The position numbers and the translations under genes were made by a program. DNA of 64,000 nt from UBA2336 sp049306095 (GTDB lineage Bacteria; Bacteroidota; Bacteroidia; Cytophagales; Cyclobacteriaceae): NCBI GenBank assembly GCA_049306095.1, contig JBAQPU010000059.1:47379-111378 (forward strand). Reading direction: 5' to 3'. Shown one piece after another: positions 41,379 to 49,245 of the stretch (within the stretch, counting starts at the first letter, position 1; each line of letters begins with the position of its first letter). Below the pieces are notes generated by a model. That model saw only the letters and a list, made by a program, of their open reading frames with translations. It did not search any database and was not told the DNA's origin.

Positions 41379-43898
41379 GTGAACAGCCTTTCGTGGTTTA
41401 AGCCAATCCCATTTGTTTTATCTTTTTTCTTGTTCTTGGCCTCTGTGGCTCTGGCGCAGGAAACCATCATAACCGGTAAGGTTACCGATGTGGGTTCTGG
41501 CGATCCTATTCCCTTTGCCAACTTATTGTTAAAAGGCAGTGCTATTGGTACCACCACCGACTTTGAAGGAAATTTTTTGATTAAAACAAAAGTTCGGGCC
41601 GATTCATTAGTTGCCAGCTATGTGGGGTACATCGCAAAGACTAAATCTGTTAAGCACGGGGTTAAACAAGTTATTAATTTTCAGTTAGAGGAAGCAACTA
41701 CCCGGTTAAAGGAAATTGTGATTTCGGCTGGCGAAAATCCGGCCTTTGAAATTCTTAGAAGGGTAGAGGATCGTAAAAAAGATCACGATAAGCGAAGGCT
41801 TTCTGCCTATGAGTGTGAGGCGTATACGAAAATTGAAATCGCCATCGATAATATGTCCGACAAGTTTCGGGAAAAGAAGGTGATGAAAAAAATCACCCAG
41901 GTGCTTGATAGCGTAGATCGCATTGCGGGGGAAGATGGCAAACCCATTCTTCCCATGTTTATTTCAGAGAACATCTCGCAGGTTTATTATCGAACCGATC
42001 CGCAGTTAAAAACTGAACATATTCTTCACTCTAAAATCAATGGCCTCGGGATTGAAGATGGCTATATGTCTACCCAGTTGATTGGCGCTTCTTTTCAGGA
42101 GTACAATTTTTATCAAAACTGGCTTCATATCGTTGGAAAAGATTTCATTTCTCCGATTGCCGATGGAGGCAGATTGTATTACGAGTACGACTTAACCGAT
42201 AGTGTTTATGTCAATAATCATTATTGTTACCGCATCGATTTTTCTCCGAAGAGCCCGCAAGACCTGGCCTTTAATGGTTCCATGTGGATAACCAAAAGTG
42301 ACTATGCCCTCAAACAGATTGATGTAAGTATTGGCAAGCAAGCCAACCTGAATTTTATCGAACGGATAAAAATCCAGCAGGAGCTTGAACCAACCGGTGA
42401 GGGTGCCTGGTTTCCACAAAAGTCGCGTGTTCTTTTAGATGTAAGTGAGTTGAGTAATAACACTGCAGGGTTGCTGGCAAAGTTCTATACTTCTAATAAA
42501 AATTTAGTCATTAATGAGCCGCGCGATCCTGCCTTTTTTGCACGGGCTATTGTTACAGATGAAAAGGCTTATACCAATAAAGAAGAAGAGTATTGGGATT
42601 CCCTTCGGCACGAACCTCTCTCAACAACCGAGAAGAGTGTGAATCGCATGATTGATACGTTGCGGAATATTCCGGTGGTAAAAACCTATACAGATATCGT
42701 CATGATTATAGTTGATGGGTACTACGAAGTCGGCCCGCTTGATGTTGGCCCGTACATCTCTACCGTGGCCATAAATAATATTGAAGGATTTCGTCTGCAG
42801 GGTGGTTTTCTTACCAATTCGAAATTCAGCAAAAAGTGGGTAGTAGGTTCGCAGCTTGGATATGGCTTTAAGGATGAAAGGATTAAATACGCTGTTAATT
42901 TACAACGTATACTATCCAAAGAGCGCTGGAGCACAGTAAGTGTGGGGCATCGAAGCGACATTGCCAGGGTAGGTGTTGATGATGAAGCCCTGGCCGACAA
43001 TTATGTGTTCCTTGCCATTCAGCGGTTCGGAAATTTCAGAAGAGGCTATTATTTTGATGAGTCGCGCTTCAGCATTCAGCGCGAATTTGTGAAGGGGTTC
43101 ACCCAGCGGTTGGCCTTCCGTTACAAAACATTTGACCCAACCTTTGCCTTTGGCTACAAAAACCCTGAGAACCCCGCTGAAGTGTTGGGTTCCTTTGAAA
43201 CGGCTGAAGTTATTTTAGAATCGCGGTTTGCACGTGACGAAATCTTCCTTCAAAATGAAACGGAACGGTTGAGTTTGGGAACCATCAAGTGGCCGGTGGT
43301 AACCCTGCGCTATACGCACGGCTTTGAAGGATTTAATGGCAGTGACTTCAACTACAATAAGGTGCTGTTTTCCTTTCAACAGCATATCAAATATGGTGTG
43401 ATCGGAAATGCAGATGTGGAATTGGCTACCGAGAAAATTTTTGATGCGCTTCCTTACCCGTTGCTGGGTGTGCACCTGGGGAACCAAACGCCCATTTACT
43501 CACCGGTGTTATTCAACCTGATGAACTTTGGCGAATTTGTGAGTGACCAGTATGTTTCCCTGCGGTACAGTCACCGGTTTGAAGGGTTAATTTTTAACCG
43601 GATACCCCTAATGCGGAGATTGAAATGGCGCATGGTAGGAACCGCTAATGTGTTGTACGGATCACTCAGCCAGCAAAATAAGGATGTGCTGTCTGATCAA
43701 TTGCCGAATGGTGATGATGCCCTGACCGTTGGGCATTTGGACTGGAATAAACCATATGTAGAAGTGGGTTATGGCATTGAAAACATCTTTAAGTTTTTCC
43801 GGGTGGATTTTGTTCACAGGCTTACTTACCTTGATTACAGCCCCGATGTGAAAACCCGCAAGTTTGGCGTGCTGGTAGGTGTGCAAATCAGCCTGTAA
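41379..43898 (+). CDS. DUF5686 family outer-membrane protein with carboxypeptidase-regulatory-like domain
   Basis: A protein of about 839 residues. The signal peptide ends VALAQ; residues 30-115 form a CarboxypepD_reg-like domain (ITGKVTDVGSGDPIPFANLLLKG), as in TonB receptors; the remainder is a DUF5686 domain rich in beta strands, ending FGVLVGVQISL like a barrel. No TonB plug is present. Widespread in Bacteroidota, function unknown, probably a surface or outer-membrane component. GTG at 41379 (NSLSWFKP) places the signal peptide correctly; TTG at 41358 is also in frame. Confidence 0.85.
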   Translation: MNSLSWFKPIPFVLSFFLFLASVALAQETIITGKVTDVGSGDPIPFANLLLKGSAIGTTTDFEGNFLIKTKVRADSLVASYVGYIAKTKSVKHGVKQVINFQLEEATTRLKEIVISAGENPAFEILRRVEDRKKDHDKRRLSAYECEAYTKIEIAIDNMSDKFREKKVMKKITQVLDSVDRIAGEDGKPILPMFISENISQVYYRTDPQLKTEHILHSKINGLGIEDGYMSTQLIGASFQEYNFYQNWLHIVGKDFISPIADGGRLYYEYDLTDSVYVNNHYCYRIDFSPKSPQDLAFNGSMWITKSDYALKQIDVSIGKQANLNFIERIKIQQELEPTGEGAWFPQKSRVLLDVSELSNNTAGLLAKFYTSNKNLVINEPRDPAFFARAIVTDEKAYTNKEEEYWDSLRHEPLSTTEKSVNRMIDTLRNIPVVKTYTDIVMIIVDGYYEVGPLDVGPYISTVAINNIEGFRLQGGFLTNSKFSKKWVVGSQLGYGFKDERIKYAVNLQRILSKERWSTVSVGHRSDIARVGVDDEALADNYVFLAIQRFGNFRRGYYFDESRFSIQREFVKGFTQRLAFRYKTFDPTFAFGYKNPENPAEVLGSFETAEVILESRFARDEIFLQNETERLSLGTIKWPVVTLRYTHGFEGFNGSDFNYNKVLFSFQQHIKYGVIGNADVELATEKIFDALPYPLLGVHLGNQTPIYSPVLFNLMNFGEFVSDQYVSLRYSHRFEGLIFNRIPLMRRLKWRMVGTANVLYGSLSQQNKDVLSDQLPNGDDALTVGHLDWNKPYVEVGYGIENIFKFFRVDFVHRLTYLDYSPDVKTRKFGVLVGVQISL

Positions 43899-43957
43899 CT
43901 CCCTTCTTCACCACATCAATAAAAATTGCATATTTGTGTCCTTATTTTTTAGGCTCT

Positions 43958-45892
43958 ATGAACATCAAAATCAGTCTGCCCGATGGTAGCGTCCGCGAAT
44001 ACCCGGTTGGCGTTACAGGGATGGAAATTGCTAAAAGCATCAGTGAGGGGCTGGCGCGAGTATCGCTGGCCATCGAAGTGAATGGTGAGTTGCGCGACCT
44101 TTCCCGCCCAATCGATAAAGATTCGTCTATAAAAATCATGACATGGAATGATGCCGGAGGCAAATATGCATTCTGGCATTCATCGGCCCACCTGATGGCC
44201 GAAGCACTGGAAGAACTTTATCCCGGTGTGAAGTTTGGAATTGGCCCGCCCATCGAGAACGGATTTTATTACGATGTTGACCTGGGTGGTCGCCCTTTTG
44301 GCGATGATGACCTGGCGGCCGTTGAGAATAAAGTTAAGGAGTTAGCAAAAAGGGACAGTACGTTTACACGAAGAGACGTTAGCAAAAAAGAGGCACTCGA
44401 TTACTTCACTAAAAAAGGTGATCAGTACAAACTTGAGTTGATCAACGGGCTGGAGGATGGCAGCATTACATTTTACCAACAGGGCAACTTTACAGATTTA
44501 TGTAAAGGACCTCACATTCCTCATACGGGATTTATTAAGGCAGTTAAACTACTGAATGTGGCGGGTGCCTATTGGCGGGGTGATGAGAAAAACAAAATGT
44601 TGACCCGTATATATGGGATCACCTTCCCGAAACAGAAAGAACTGGAGGAATACCTCTTTCTGCAAGAGGAAGCTAAAAAGCGCGACCACCGTAAGTTGGG
44701 TAAAGAGTTGGAGTTGTTTACGTTTTCCGAAAAAGTAGGAATGGGGTTGCCGCTTTGGTTGCCCAAGGGAACGTTGCTTCGCGAACGACTGGAGCAATTT
44801 ATGCGCAGGGCGCAGGTAAAGGCAGGATACGATCCGGTAGTTACGCCACACATCGGTAGCAAGTCGTTGTACGTAACCTCCGGGCATTACGAAAAATACG
44901 GTAAAGATTCTTTTCAGCCCATCCACACCCCGGATGAGGGCGAGGAGTTTTTGCTGAAACCCATGAACTGTCCGCACCATTGCGAGATCTATAAATCCAA
45001 GCCGCGGTCATACAGGGATCTTCCGATTCGCCTGGCCGAGTTCGGAACAGTGTACCGCTATGAGCAAAGTGGGGAACTGCATGGTCTAACCCGCGTACGG
45101 GGCTTTACCCAGGATGATGCGCATATTTTCTGTCGGCCCGATCAGGTAAAGGCAGAGTTTGTGAAGGTCATTGACCTGGTTCTGCATGTATTTAAGTCGT
45201 TGGGTTTCGAAAATTATACTGCCCAGGTTTCATTGCGCGACCGCGCCAATAAAGCAAAATACATTGGTGAAGATCATCTGTGGGATAAGGCAGAGCGCGA
45301 GATTCAGGAAGCTGCGGACGAAAGAGGACTTAAAACAGTGGCAGTAGAAGGCGAAGCAGCCTTTTATGGGCCTAAGTTGGATTTTATGGTCAGGGATGCC
45401 CTTGGAAGAAGCTGGCAGTTAGGAACCATACAGGTAGATTATAACCTGCCCGAGCGGTTCGAGTTGGAGTACGTAGGTTCTGACAACCAGAAGCACCGCC
45501 CAGTAATGATTCACCGGGCACCCTTCGGTTCGCTCGAGCGATTCGTTGCGGTATTAATTGAACATTGTGCCGGTAACTTCCCGCTCTGGCTTTCGCCAGA
45601 CCAGATTGCGGTTCTGCCGATTTCAGAGCGCTTTAATGATTATGGACAGCTTGTGATAGATAAGCTTAAAGAACTGGATATCAGGGGTTTTTTGGATGAC
45701 CGTGATGAGAAAATTGGTCGTAAAATCCGCGATGCAGAGGTTCAGAAGGTTCCTTATATGTTGATTGTTGGCGAACGGGAGTCAGTCGAGGGTAAAGTAT
45801 CGGTGCGAAGGCATAGTAAGGGTGACCTGGGAAGCTTGCTGCTAAATGAATTTGTTGATCAGTTCAGAATAGAGGCAGCCACGCCTGTTTAG
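43958..45892 (+). CDS. thrS: Threonyl-tRNA synthetase
   Basis: A 644-residue class II synthetase with all parts: N-terminal TGS domain (IKISLPDGSVREYPVGV), editing domain with HSSAHLMAEALEELYPGVKF, catalytic motif 2 (VYRYEQSGELHGLTRVRGFTQDD) and motif 3 (GSLERFVAVLIEH) with zinc ligands in MNCPHH, and the anticodon domain to IAVLPIS. ATG at 43958 (MNIKISL) is preferred over TTG at 43934. It lies just before infC-rpmI-rplT, a conserved bacterial arrangement. Confidence 0.97.
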   Translation: MNIKISLPDGSVREYPVGVTGMEIAKSISEGLARVSLAIEVNGELRDLSRPIDKDSSIKIMTWNDAGGKYAFWHSSAHLMAEALEELYPGVKFGIGPPIENGFYYDVDLGGRPFGDDDLAAVENKVKELAKRDSTFTRRDVSKKEALDYFTKKGDQYKLELINGLEDGSITFYQQGNFTDLCKGPHIPHTGFIKAVKLLNVAGAYWRGDEKNKMLTRIYGITFPKQKELEEYLFLQEEAKKRDHRKLGKELELFTFSEKVGMGLPLWLPKGTLLRERLEQFMRRAQVKAGYDPVVTPHIGSKSLYVTSGHYEKYGKDSFQPIHTPDEGEEFLLKPMNCPHHCEIYKSKPRSYRDLPIRLAEFGTVYRYEQSGELHGLTRVRGFTQDDAHIFCRPDQVKAEFVKVIDLVLHVFKSLGFENYTAQVSLRDRANKAKYIGEDHLWDKAEREIQEAADERGLKTVAVEGEAAFYGPKLDFMVRDALGRSWQLGTIQVDYNLPERFELEYVGSDNQKHRPVMIHRAPFGSLERFVAVLIEHCAGNFPLWLSPDQIAVLPISERFNDYGQLVIDKLKELDIRGFLDDRDEKIGRKIRDAEVQKVPYMLIVGERESVEGKVSVRRHSKGDLGSLLLNEFVDQFRIEAATPV

Positions 45893-45915
45893 CATAAAGA
45901 GTTAATGATTCTGAA

Positions 45916-45946
45916 TTTGCGATTTTGAAGAATATGGCGATATTTG
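45916..45946 (+). promoter_or_regulatory. Promoter of infC-rpmI-rplT
   Basis: TTTG at 45916-45919, a 19-bp spacer, then GATATTTG at 45939-45946 (one base from TAnnTTTG). This matches the TTTG-N19/21-TAnnTTTG layout of the main Bacteroidota sigma factor. Transcription would begin near 45952, about 30 bp before the infC start. Confidence 0.5.
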
Positions 45947-45981
45947 CACCTCTTTTTGTAGAATTTAAACAGTAAAGTAGT

Positions 45982-46539
45982 ATTAATAACACGTACAACA
46001 GGCCCTTTCGCAGGGGACCGCAACGGCCGGAAGAGCCTTATAAGATTAATGAGAGAATAACCGCGCCACGGGTGAGGTTAGTAGGGGAAAACGTAAAAGT
46101 AGATGTTTACCCGGTTCAACAAGCCCTTAAAATAGCACAGGAGCAAGGTCTTGATTTGGTGGAAATATCACCGAATGCCGACCCTCCGGTTTGTAAGGTT
46201 ACCGACTACTCTAAGTTTAAGTACGAACAGAAGAAGAAGCAGAAAGAGATTAAGTCGAAGGCTTTGAAAGTGGTGATTAAAGAGATCCGCTTCGGGCCCA
46301 ATACCGATGACCATGATTTTAACTTTAAGTTGAAGCATGCCATCAACTTCCTGCAAGAGGGCGCCAAAGTAAAAGCTACGGTGTTCTTTGCCGGTAGAAC
46401 GATTGTGTACAAGGAGCGTGGCGAGATTTTGTTGCTGAAGTTTGCGCAGGGATTGGAGGAGCACGGAAAGGTGGAGTTGATGCCCAAGCTGGAAGGTAAG
46501 CGGATGTCGATGTTCATTGTTCCGAAACCGAAAAAGTAA
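45982..46539 (+). CDS. infC: Translation initiation factor IF-3, ATT start
   Basis: A 185-residue IF-3. The N domain (KINERITAPRVRLVGENVKVDVYPV) and C domain (KEIRFGPNTDDHDFNFKLKHA... MSMFIVPKPKK) are both present. The frame has no ATG before the N domain: an in-frame TAA lies at 45973, and the only plausible start is ATT at 45982 (I/M-NNTYNRPFRRG). A GTG at 46072 would delete the conserved N-terminus. AUU starts are known for infC, where IF-3 senses them and controls its own synthesis. First gene of infC-rpmI-rplT. Confidence 0.9.
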   Translation: MNNTYNRPFRRGPQRPEEPYKINERITAPRVRLVGENVKVDVYPVQQALKIAQEQGLDLVEISPNADPPVCKVTDYSKFKYEQKKKQKEIKSKALKVVIKEIRFGPNTDDHDFNFKLKHAINFLQEGAKVKATVFFAGRTIVYKERGEILLLKFAQGLEEHGKVELMPKLEGKRMSMFIVPKPKK

Positions 46540-46560
46540 TTTGTTTTAATAGTTTATAAA

Positions 46561-46761
46561 ATGCCGAAAGTAAAAACCAAATCAGGAGCGAAGAAGCGAT
46601 TTAAAGTTACCGGTACCGGTAAAGTGAAGCATAAACGCGCCTACAAAAACCACATCCTGACCAAAAAGGAAACGAAGCAAAAAAGAAGGTTAGGAAAAAA
46701 AGCAATTGTGAGAGCTGAAGACATGAAGAACATTAAATTCATGCTTCCTCACGCATTATAA
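46561..46761 (+). CDS. rpmI: 50S ribosomal protein L35
   Basis: A 66-residue basic protein with the L35 features KVKTKSGAKKRFKVTGTGKVKHKRA and NHILTKKETKQKRRL. Small zinc-free protein of the large subunit. It sits between infC (21 bp) and rplT, as in most bacteria. Confidence 0.97.
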   Translation: MPKVKTKSGAKKRFKVTGTGKVKHKRAYKNHILTKKETKQKRRLGKKAIVRAEDMKNIKFMLPHAL

Positions 46762-46882
46762 GATTCGCTGATTTCAGTGAATCAGGTTCTCCGCCAAAGG
46801 GCGGATAAATATGTTAAACCCGGTTGTTGAGCTTAAGTATCCTGGAAAACAGGGTCGCCACCAGCCAAAAATGTAAAGTAAA
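46762..46882 (+). promoter_or_regulatory. Structured spacer between rpmI and rplT
   Basis: The 121-bp spacer folds into at least three hairpins in the RNA: GATTCGCTG / CAGTGAATC (46762-46783, 9 bp with one G-U), TCCGCC / GGCGGA (46790-46805) and CCTG / CAGG (near 46841-46853). L20 is known to bind such mRNA structure and repress its own operon in other bacteria, so this is a candidate autoregulatory site. No T-tract is present after any of the stems. Confidence 0.45.
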
Positions 46883-47227
46883 ATGCCAAGATCAGTCAAC
46901 AATGTTGCATCACGCGCCAAGAGAAAGCGCATCCTGAAGCTCGCCAAAGGTTTCTTTGGTCGTAAGAAAAATGTTTGGACAGTTGCCAAAAATGCGATCG
47001 AGAAAGGTCTCGTGTATGCATACCGCGACAGAAAGCAAAAGAAAAGAGAGTTCAGAGCAATCTGGATTCAGCGTATTAACGCTGGGGTACGCCCGCATGG
47101 TTTAAGTTATTCTTCTTTTATTGGAAAGCTTAAAAAGTCAGGCATTGACCTGAACCGTAAAGTACTGGCCGATCTGGCCATGAACCACCCGGAAGCATTT
47201 ACCGAAGTGGTAAACAAAGTAAAATAG
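46883..47227 (+). CDS. rplT: 50S ribosomal protein L20
   Basis: A 114-residue L20: PRSVNNVASRAKRKRILKLAKGFFGRKKN start and the conserved FRAIWIQRINAGVRPHGLSYSSFI core. Needed for early assembly of the large subunit, and in several bacteria a translational repressor of infC-rpmI-rplT. Last gene of the operon, followed by a terminator. Confidence 0.97.
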   Translation: MPRSVNNVASRAKRKRILKLAKGFFGRKKNVWTVAKNAIEKGLVYAYRDRKQKKREFRAIWIQRINAGVRPHGLSYSSFIGKLKKSGIDLNRKVLADLAMNHPEAFTEVVNKVK

Positions 47228-47231
47228 AAAG

Positions 47232-47253
47232 AGGGGCTTCGGCCCCTTTTTTT
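47232..47253 (+). terminator. Rho-independent terminator after rplT
   Basis: Stem GGGGC / GCCCC with the stable TTCG loop, followed by seven T, 5 bp after the rplT stop. Confidence 0.93.
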
Positions 47254-47269
47254 ATTAATATTGGATTTG

Positions 47270-47280
47270 AAACCTTAAAC
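47270..47280 (+). repeat. AT-rich start-proximal word, copy before the 47288 gene
   Basis: AAACCTTAAAC, identical to 38297-38307, lies 7 bp before the ATG at 47288. Confidence 0.4.
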
Positions 47281-47287
47281 CATAAAC

Positions 47288-48136
47288 ATGAAAAAAGTCT
47301 TTACCCTTATTTTGAGTATTGCATCTGTTGTGGCGTTTGCACAACATGCTATTAAACTTCAGGTTCGTTATATACCTGATCACTCCTACACAATCGAAAC
47401 AAAAACCGTAACCAATATGGTTATGGATGCACAGGCAGATGAAGCCACAAAAGAACAGTTGAAAGCTTCGGGTGTAACCCTGCCTATGGTTATGGACATG
47501 AGCCAGGATATGACAGCGGTTATGAAAACAGGAAAACTTAATGAACAGAAAGAAGTTCCTGTGACGTTGGAGTACACCCAGATTAACTCAACCTCAAAAA
47601 TGGGGGATATGGTGTTGCCCTCGCAACCTAATCCGGTTAAAGGTATGAAAGGGATCGGCCGTGGAACTGAACAAGGAAACCTGAAAATTGATCAGGTTGA
47701 AGGTGAAGGTGTGAATGAGGCAACAAAAAAAGTCATTAGCGGAATGGCTGACCAGATTGGAACGTTTATAGCCTTTCCGGAAAAACCCTTGAAGGTGGGT
47801 GATGAATTTACCCATGAGGTGCCTTTTAGTATGCCCATTCAGGGAGGCAGTGAATTGAAAATGGTTATAAAAACCGTTTATAAATTAAAATCCTTCGACA
47901 ACGACTTTGCGAATTTTGATACCGTGATTTCAATGGGTGTGGATATGTCGGTTGAAAAGGCTGCAACCATAAACGCATCAGGCGCTGGTACCGGAATAAT
48001 GGTGTTTGATATTAAGAAAAATTTTCTTGCCAGCACCACTTCCAATATCGATATGACCATGAAAATGAAAATGGGCCCGATGGATATGGATATTAAATCC
48101 TCATCTAAAACAGAACAAAAGATAAGTCATTTGTAG
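47288..48136 (+). CDS. Secreted DUF6263-like protein
   Basis: A 282-residue exported protein with a signal peptide ending VVAFAQ. The mature part is beta-rich and Met/Lys-rich, with YIPDHSYTIETKTVTNMVMD near the start and EKPLKVGDEFTHEVPFSMPI near residue 165. It resembles the DUF6263 family of Bacteroidota periplasmic proteins of unknown role. It starts a new unit after the rplT terminator. Family assignment is tentative. Confidence 0.6.
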   Translation: MKKVFTLILSIASVVAFAQHAIKLQVRYIPDHSYTIETKTVTNMVMDAQADEATKEQLKASGVTLPMVMDMSQDMTAVMKTGKLNEQKEVPVTLEYTQINSTSKMGDMVLPSQPNPVKGMKGIGRGTEQGNLKIDQVEGEGVNEATKKVISGMADQIGTFIAFPEKPLKVGDEFTHEVPFSMPIQGGSELKMVIKTVYKLKSFDNDFANFDTVISMGVDMSVEKAATINASGAGTGIMVFDIKKNFLASTTSNIDMTMKMKMGPMDMDIKSSSKTEQKISHL

Positions 48137-48161
48137 GGTCTTACCCTGGTAACAGTTGAGC

Positions 48162-48368
48162 GTGAGAAATTACCGGAAGTTATTCATTGGTGCAGCTGTT
48201 GTTTTCTTTGGGCTGTTGTTTTATGCCAGTTATGACATTGCTACCCGAACAACGTTTCCGGGGTCTAAACCGCAACTGAAAGAATGGATTGAAAAGGTCT
48301 ACCTGAAATCAGATACAGTGAACCCGGATTCCGGAAGGGCTGTTTCTGAAAAGGAACGTGCCCCATAG
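48162..48368 (+). CDS. Small single-pass membrane protein
   Basis: A 68-residue protein: RNYRKLFIGAAVVFFGLLFYASYDIATRTTFPG, i.e. a short basic head, one membrane helix (about residues 8-26) and a polar tail. No family recognised. Start GTG at 48162; TTG at 48156 also possible. It follows the DUF6263-like gene by 25 bp. Confidence 0.6.
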   Translation: MRNYRKLFIGAAVVFFGLLFYASYDIATRTTFPGSKPQLKEWIEKVYLKSDTVNPDSGRAVSEKERAP

Positions 48369-48699
48369 AACCTTTTCATCTCACGTATTGACAATTTATC
48401 CCTGAAAATTGCACTATATCGATTCAGGAATGGTAGAATAAACGGAAGGCTATACTTTTATTCCAGATTAAAGCCAACTATAGACAATGATTATCCCCCG
48501 GGGTCCAGGACTTTGGGGGATTTTCTGTTTTAAGGGGTTTGTAAATTTCATTTCTGATTCCGCCATTTTTGATCCGCATTCCTTCGATCGGCCATTGCTC
48601 AGCCATTATTCTGCTTTTTTACAAGTAAATTTATTATTAGGGCAACCCTTTTTTAAAGGTGCCCGTCTTGTGGAAAATTTAGAAAACCCGGCACCCTCC
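48369..48699. other. Intergenic region before the second ECF sigma gene
   Basis: A 331-bp gap. It contains a hairpin at 48493-48527 and, near 48536-48577, a TTTG ... CATTTTTG pair with a 22-bp spacer that could be the sigma gene promoter. An upstream in-frame extension of the sigma gene covers part of it but does not look coding. Confidence 0.45.
48493..48527 (+). terminator. Possible terminator
   Basis: Stem ATCCCCC / GGGGGAT with a 15-base loop, followed by TTTCTGTTTT. The loop also starts with GGGG, so alternative pairing is possible. Confidence 0.4.
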
Positions 48700-49245
48700 A
48701 TGCAACTCCTGATTCAAGGTTGCAAGCAAAACGATCGCGAGAGCCAGCGGCTACTCTACCAGCATTACTATGGGTATGCCATCAGTATATGCGCGCGTTA
48801 TTGCCGGTCTCTTGAAGAGTCAAAGGAAGTAGTGAATGATGGTTTTATGAAGGTATTTAAAAAGATTGATCAGCATGAAACAGAGTCATCCTTCAAGGCA
48901 TGGCTTCGCAGGATTATGATTAATGCCGCTATTGATCATTACCGCAAAGAAGTGAAACACTACCATCAGTCTACCATCAATGAGGTTTCTCCCGCCATTG
49001 TTACCAACAACGCTGTAGATGATCTTTCTTATGCTGAGTTGATTGGTATGATCCAGCGGTTGTCTCCGGCATATCGTGCTGTCTTTAACCTGCATGTGAT
49101 TGATGGATTTACACATGAAGAGGTTTCGGGAATACTGGGGATTTCTGAAGGTACTTCTAAGTCAAACCTGATGAAAGCACGGGAAAACCTGAAGAGAATG
49201 CTTGATAAAATGAATCGAGACGATTTGTATTCGAAATATGTCTGA
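48700..49245 (+). CDS. ECF-type RNA polymerase sigma factor
   Basis: A 181-residue sigma-70 family protein: region 2 (CRSLEESKEVVNDGFMKVFKKI, FKAWLRRIMINAAIDHYRK) and region 4 (LSPAYRAVFNLHVIDGFTHEEVSGILGISEGTSKSNL). Its stop overlaps the ATG of the next gene by 8 bp, so sigma and partner are translationally coupled. ATG at 48700 is used; GTG at 48670 would add 10 residues. Confidence 0.9.
   Translation: MQLLIQGCKQNDRESQRLLYQHYYGYAISICARYCRSLEESKEVVNDGFMKVFKKIDQHETESSFKAWLRRIMINAAIDHYRKEVKHYHQSTINEVSPAIVTNNAVDDLSYAELIGMIQRLSPAYRAVFNLHVIDGFTHEEVSGILGISEGTSKSNLMKARENLKRMLDKMNRDDLYSKYV

Noticed and set aside
44549..44980. Antisense ORF in thrS
   Set aside because: Lies wholly in the conserved coding region of thrS; a shadow.
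48412..48450. Sigma-70-like TTGACA box in the 48369-48699 gap
   Set aside because: Bacteroidota primary sigma factors use TTTG / TAnnTTTG; no matching -10 at the right distance was found.
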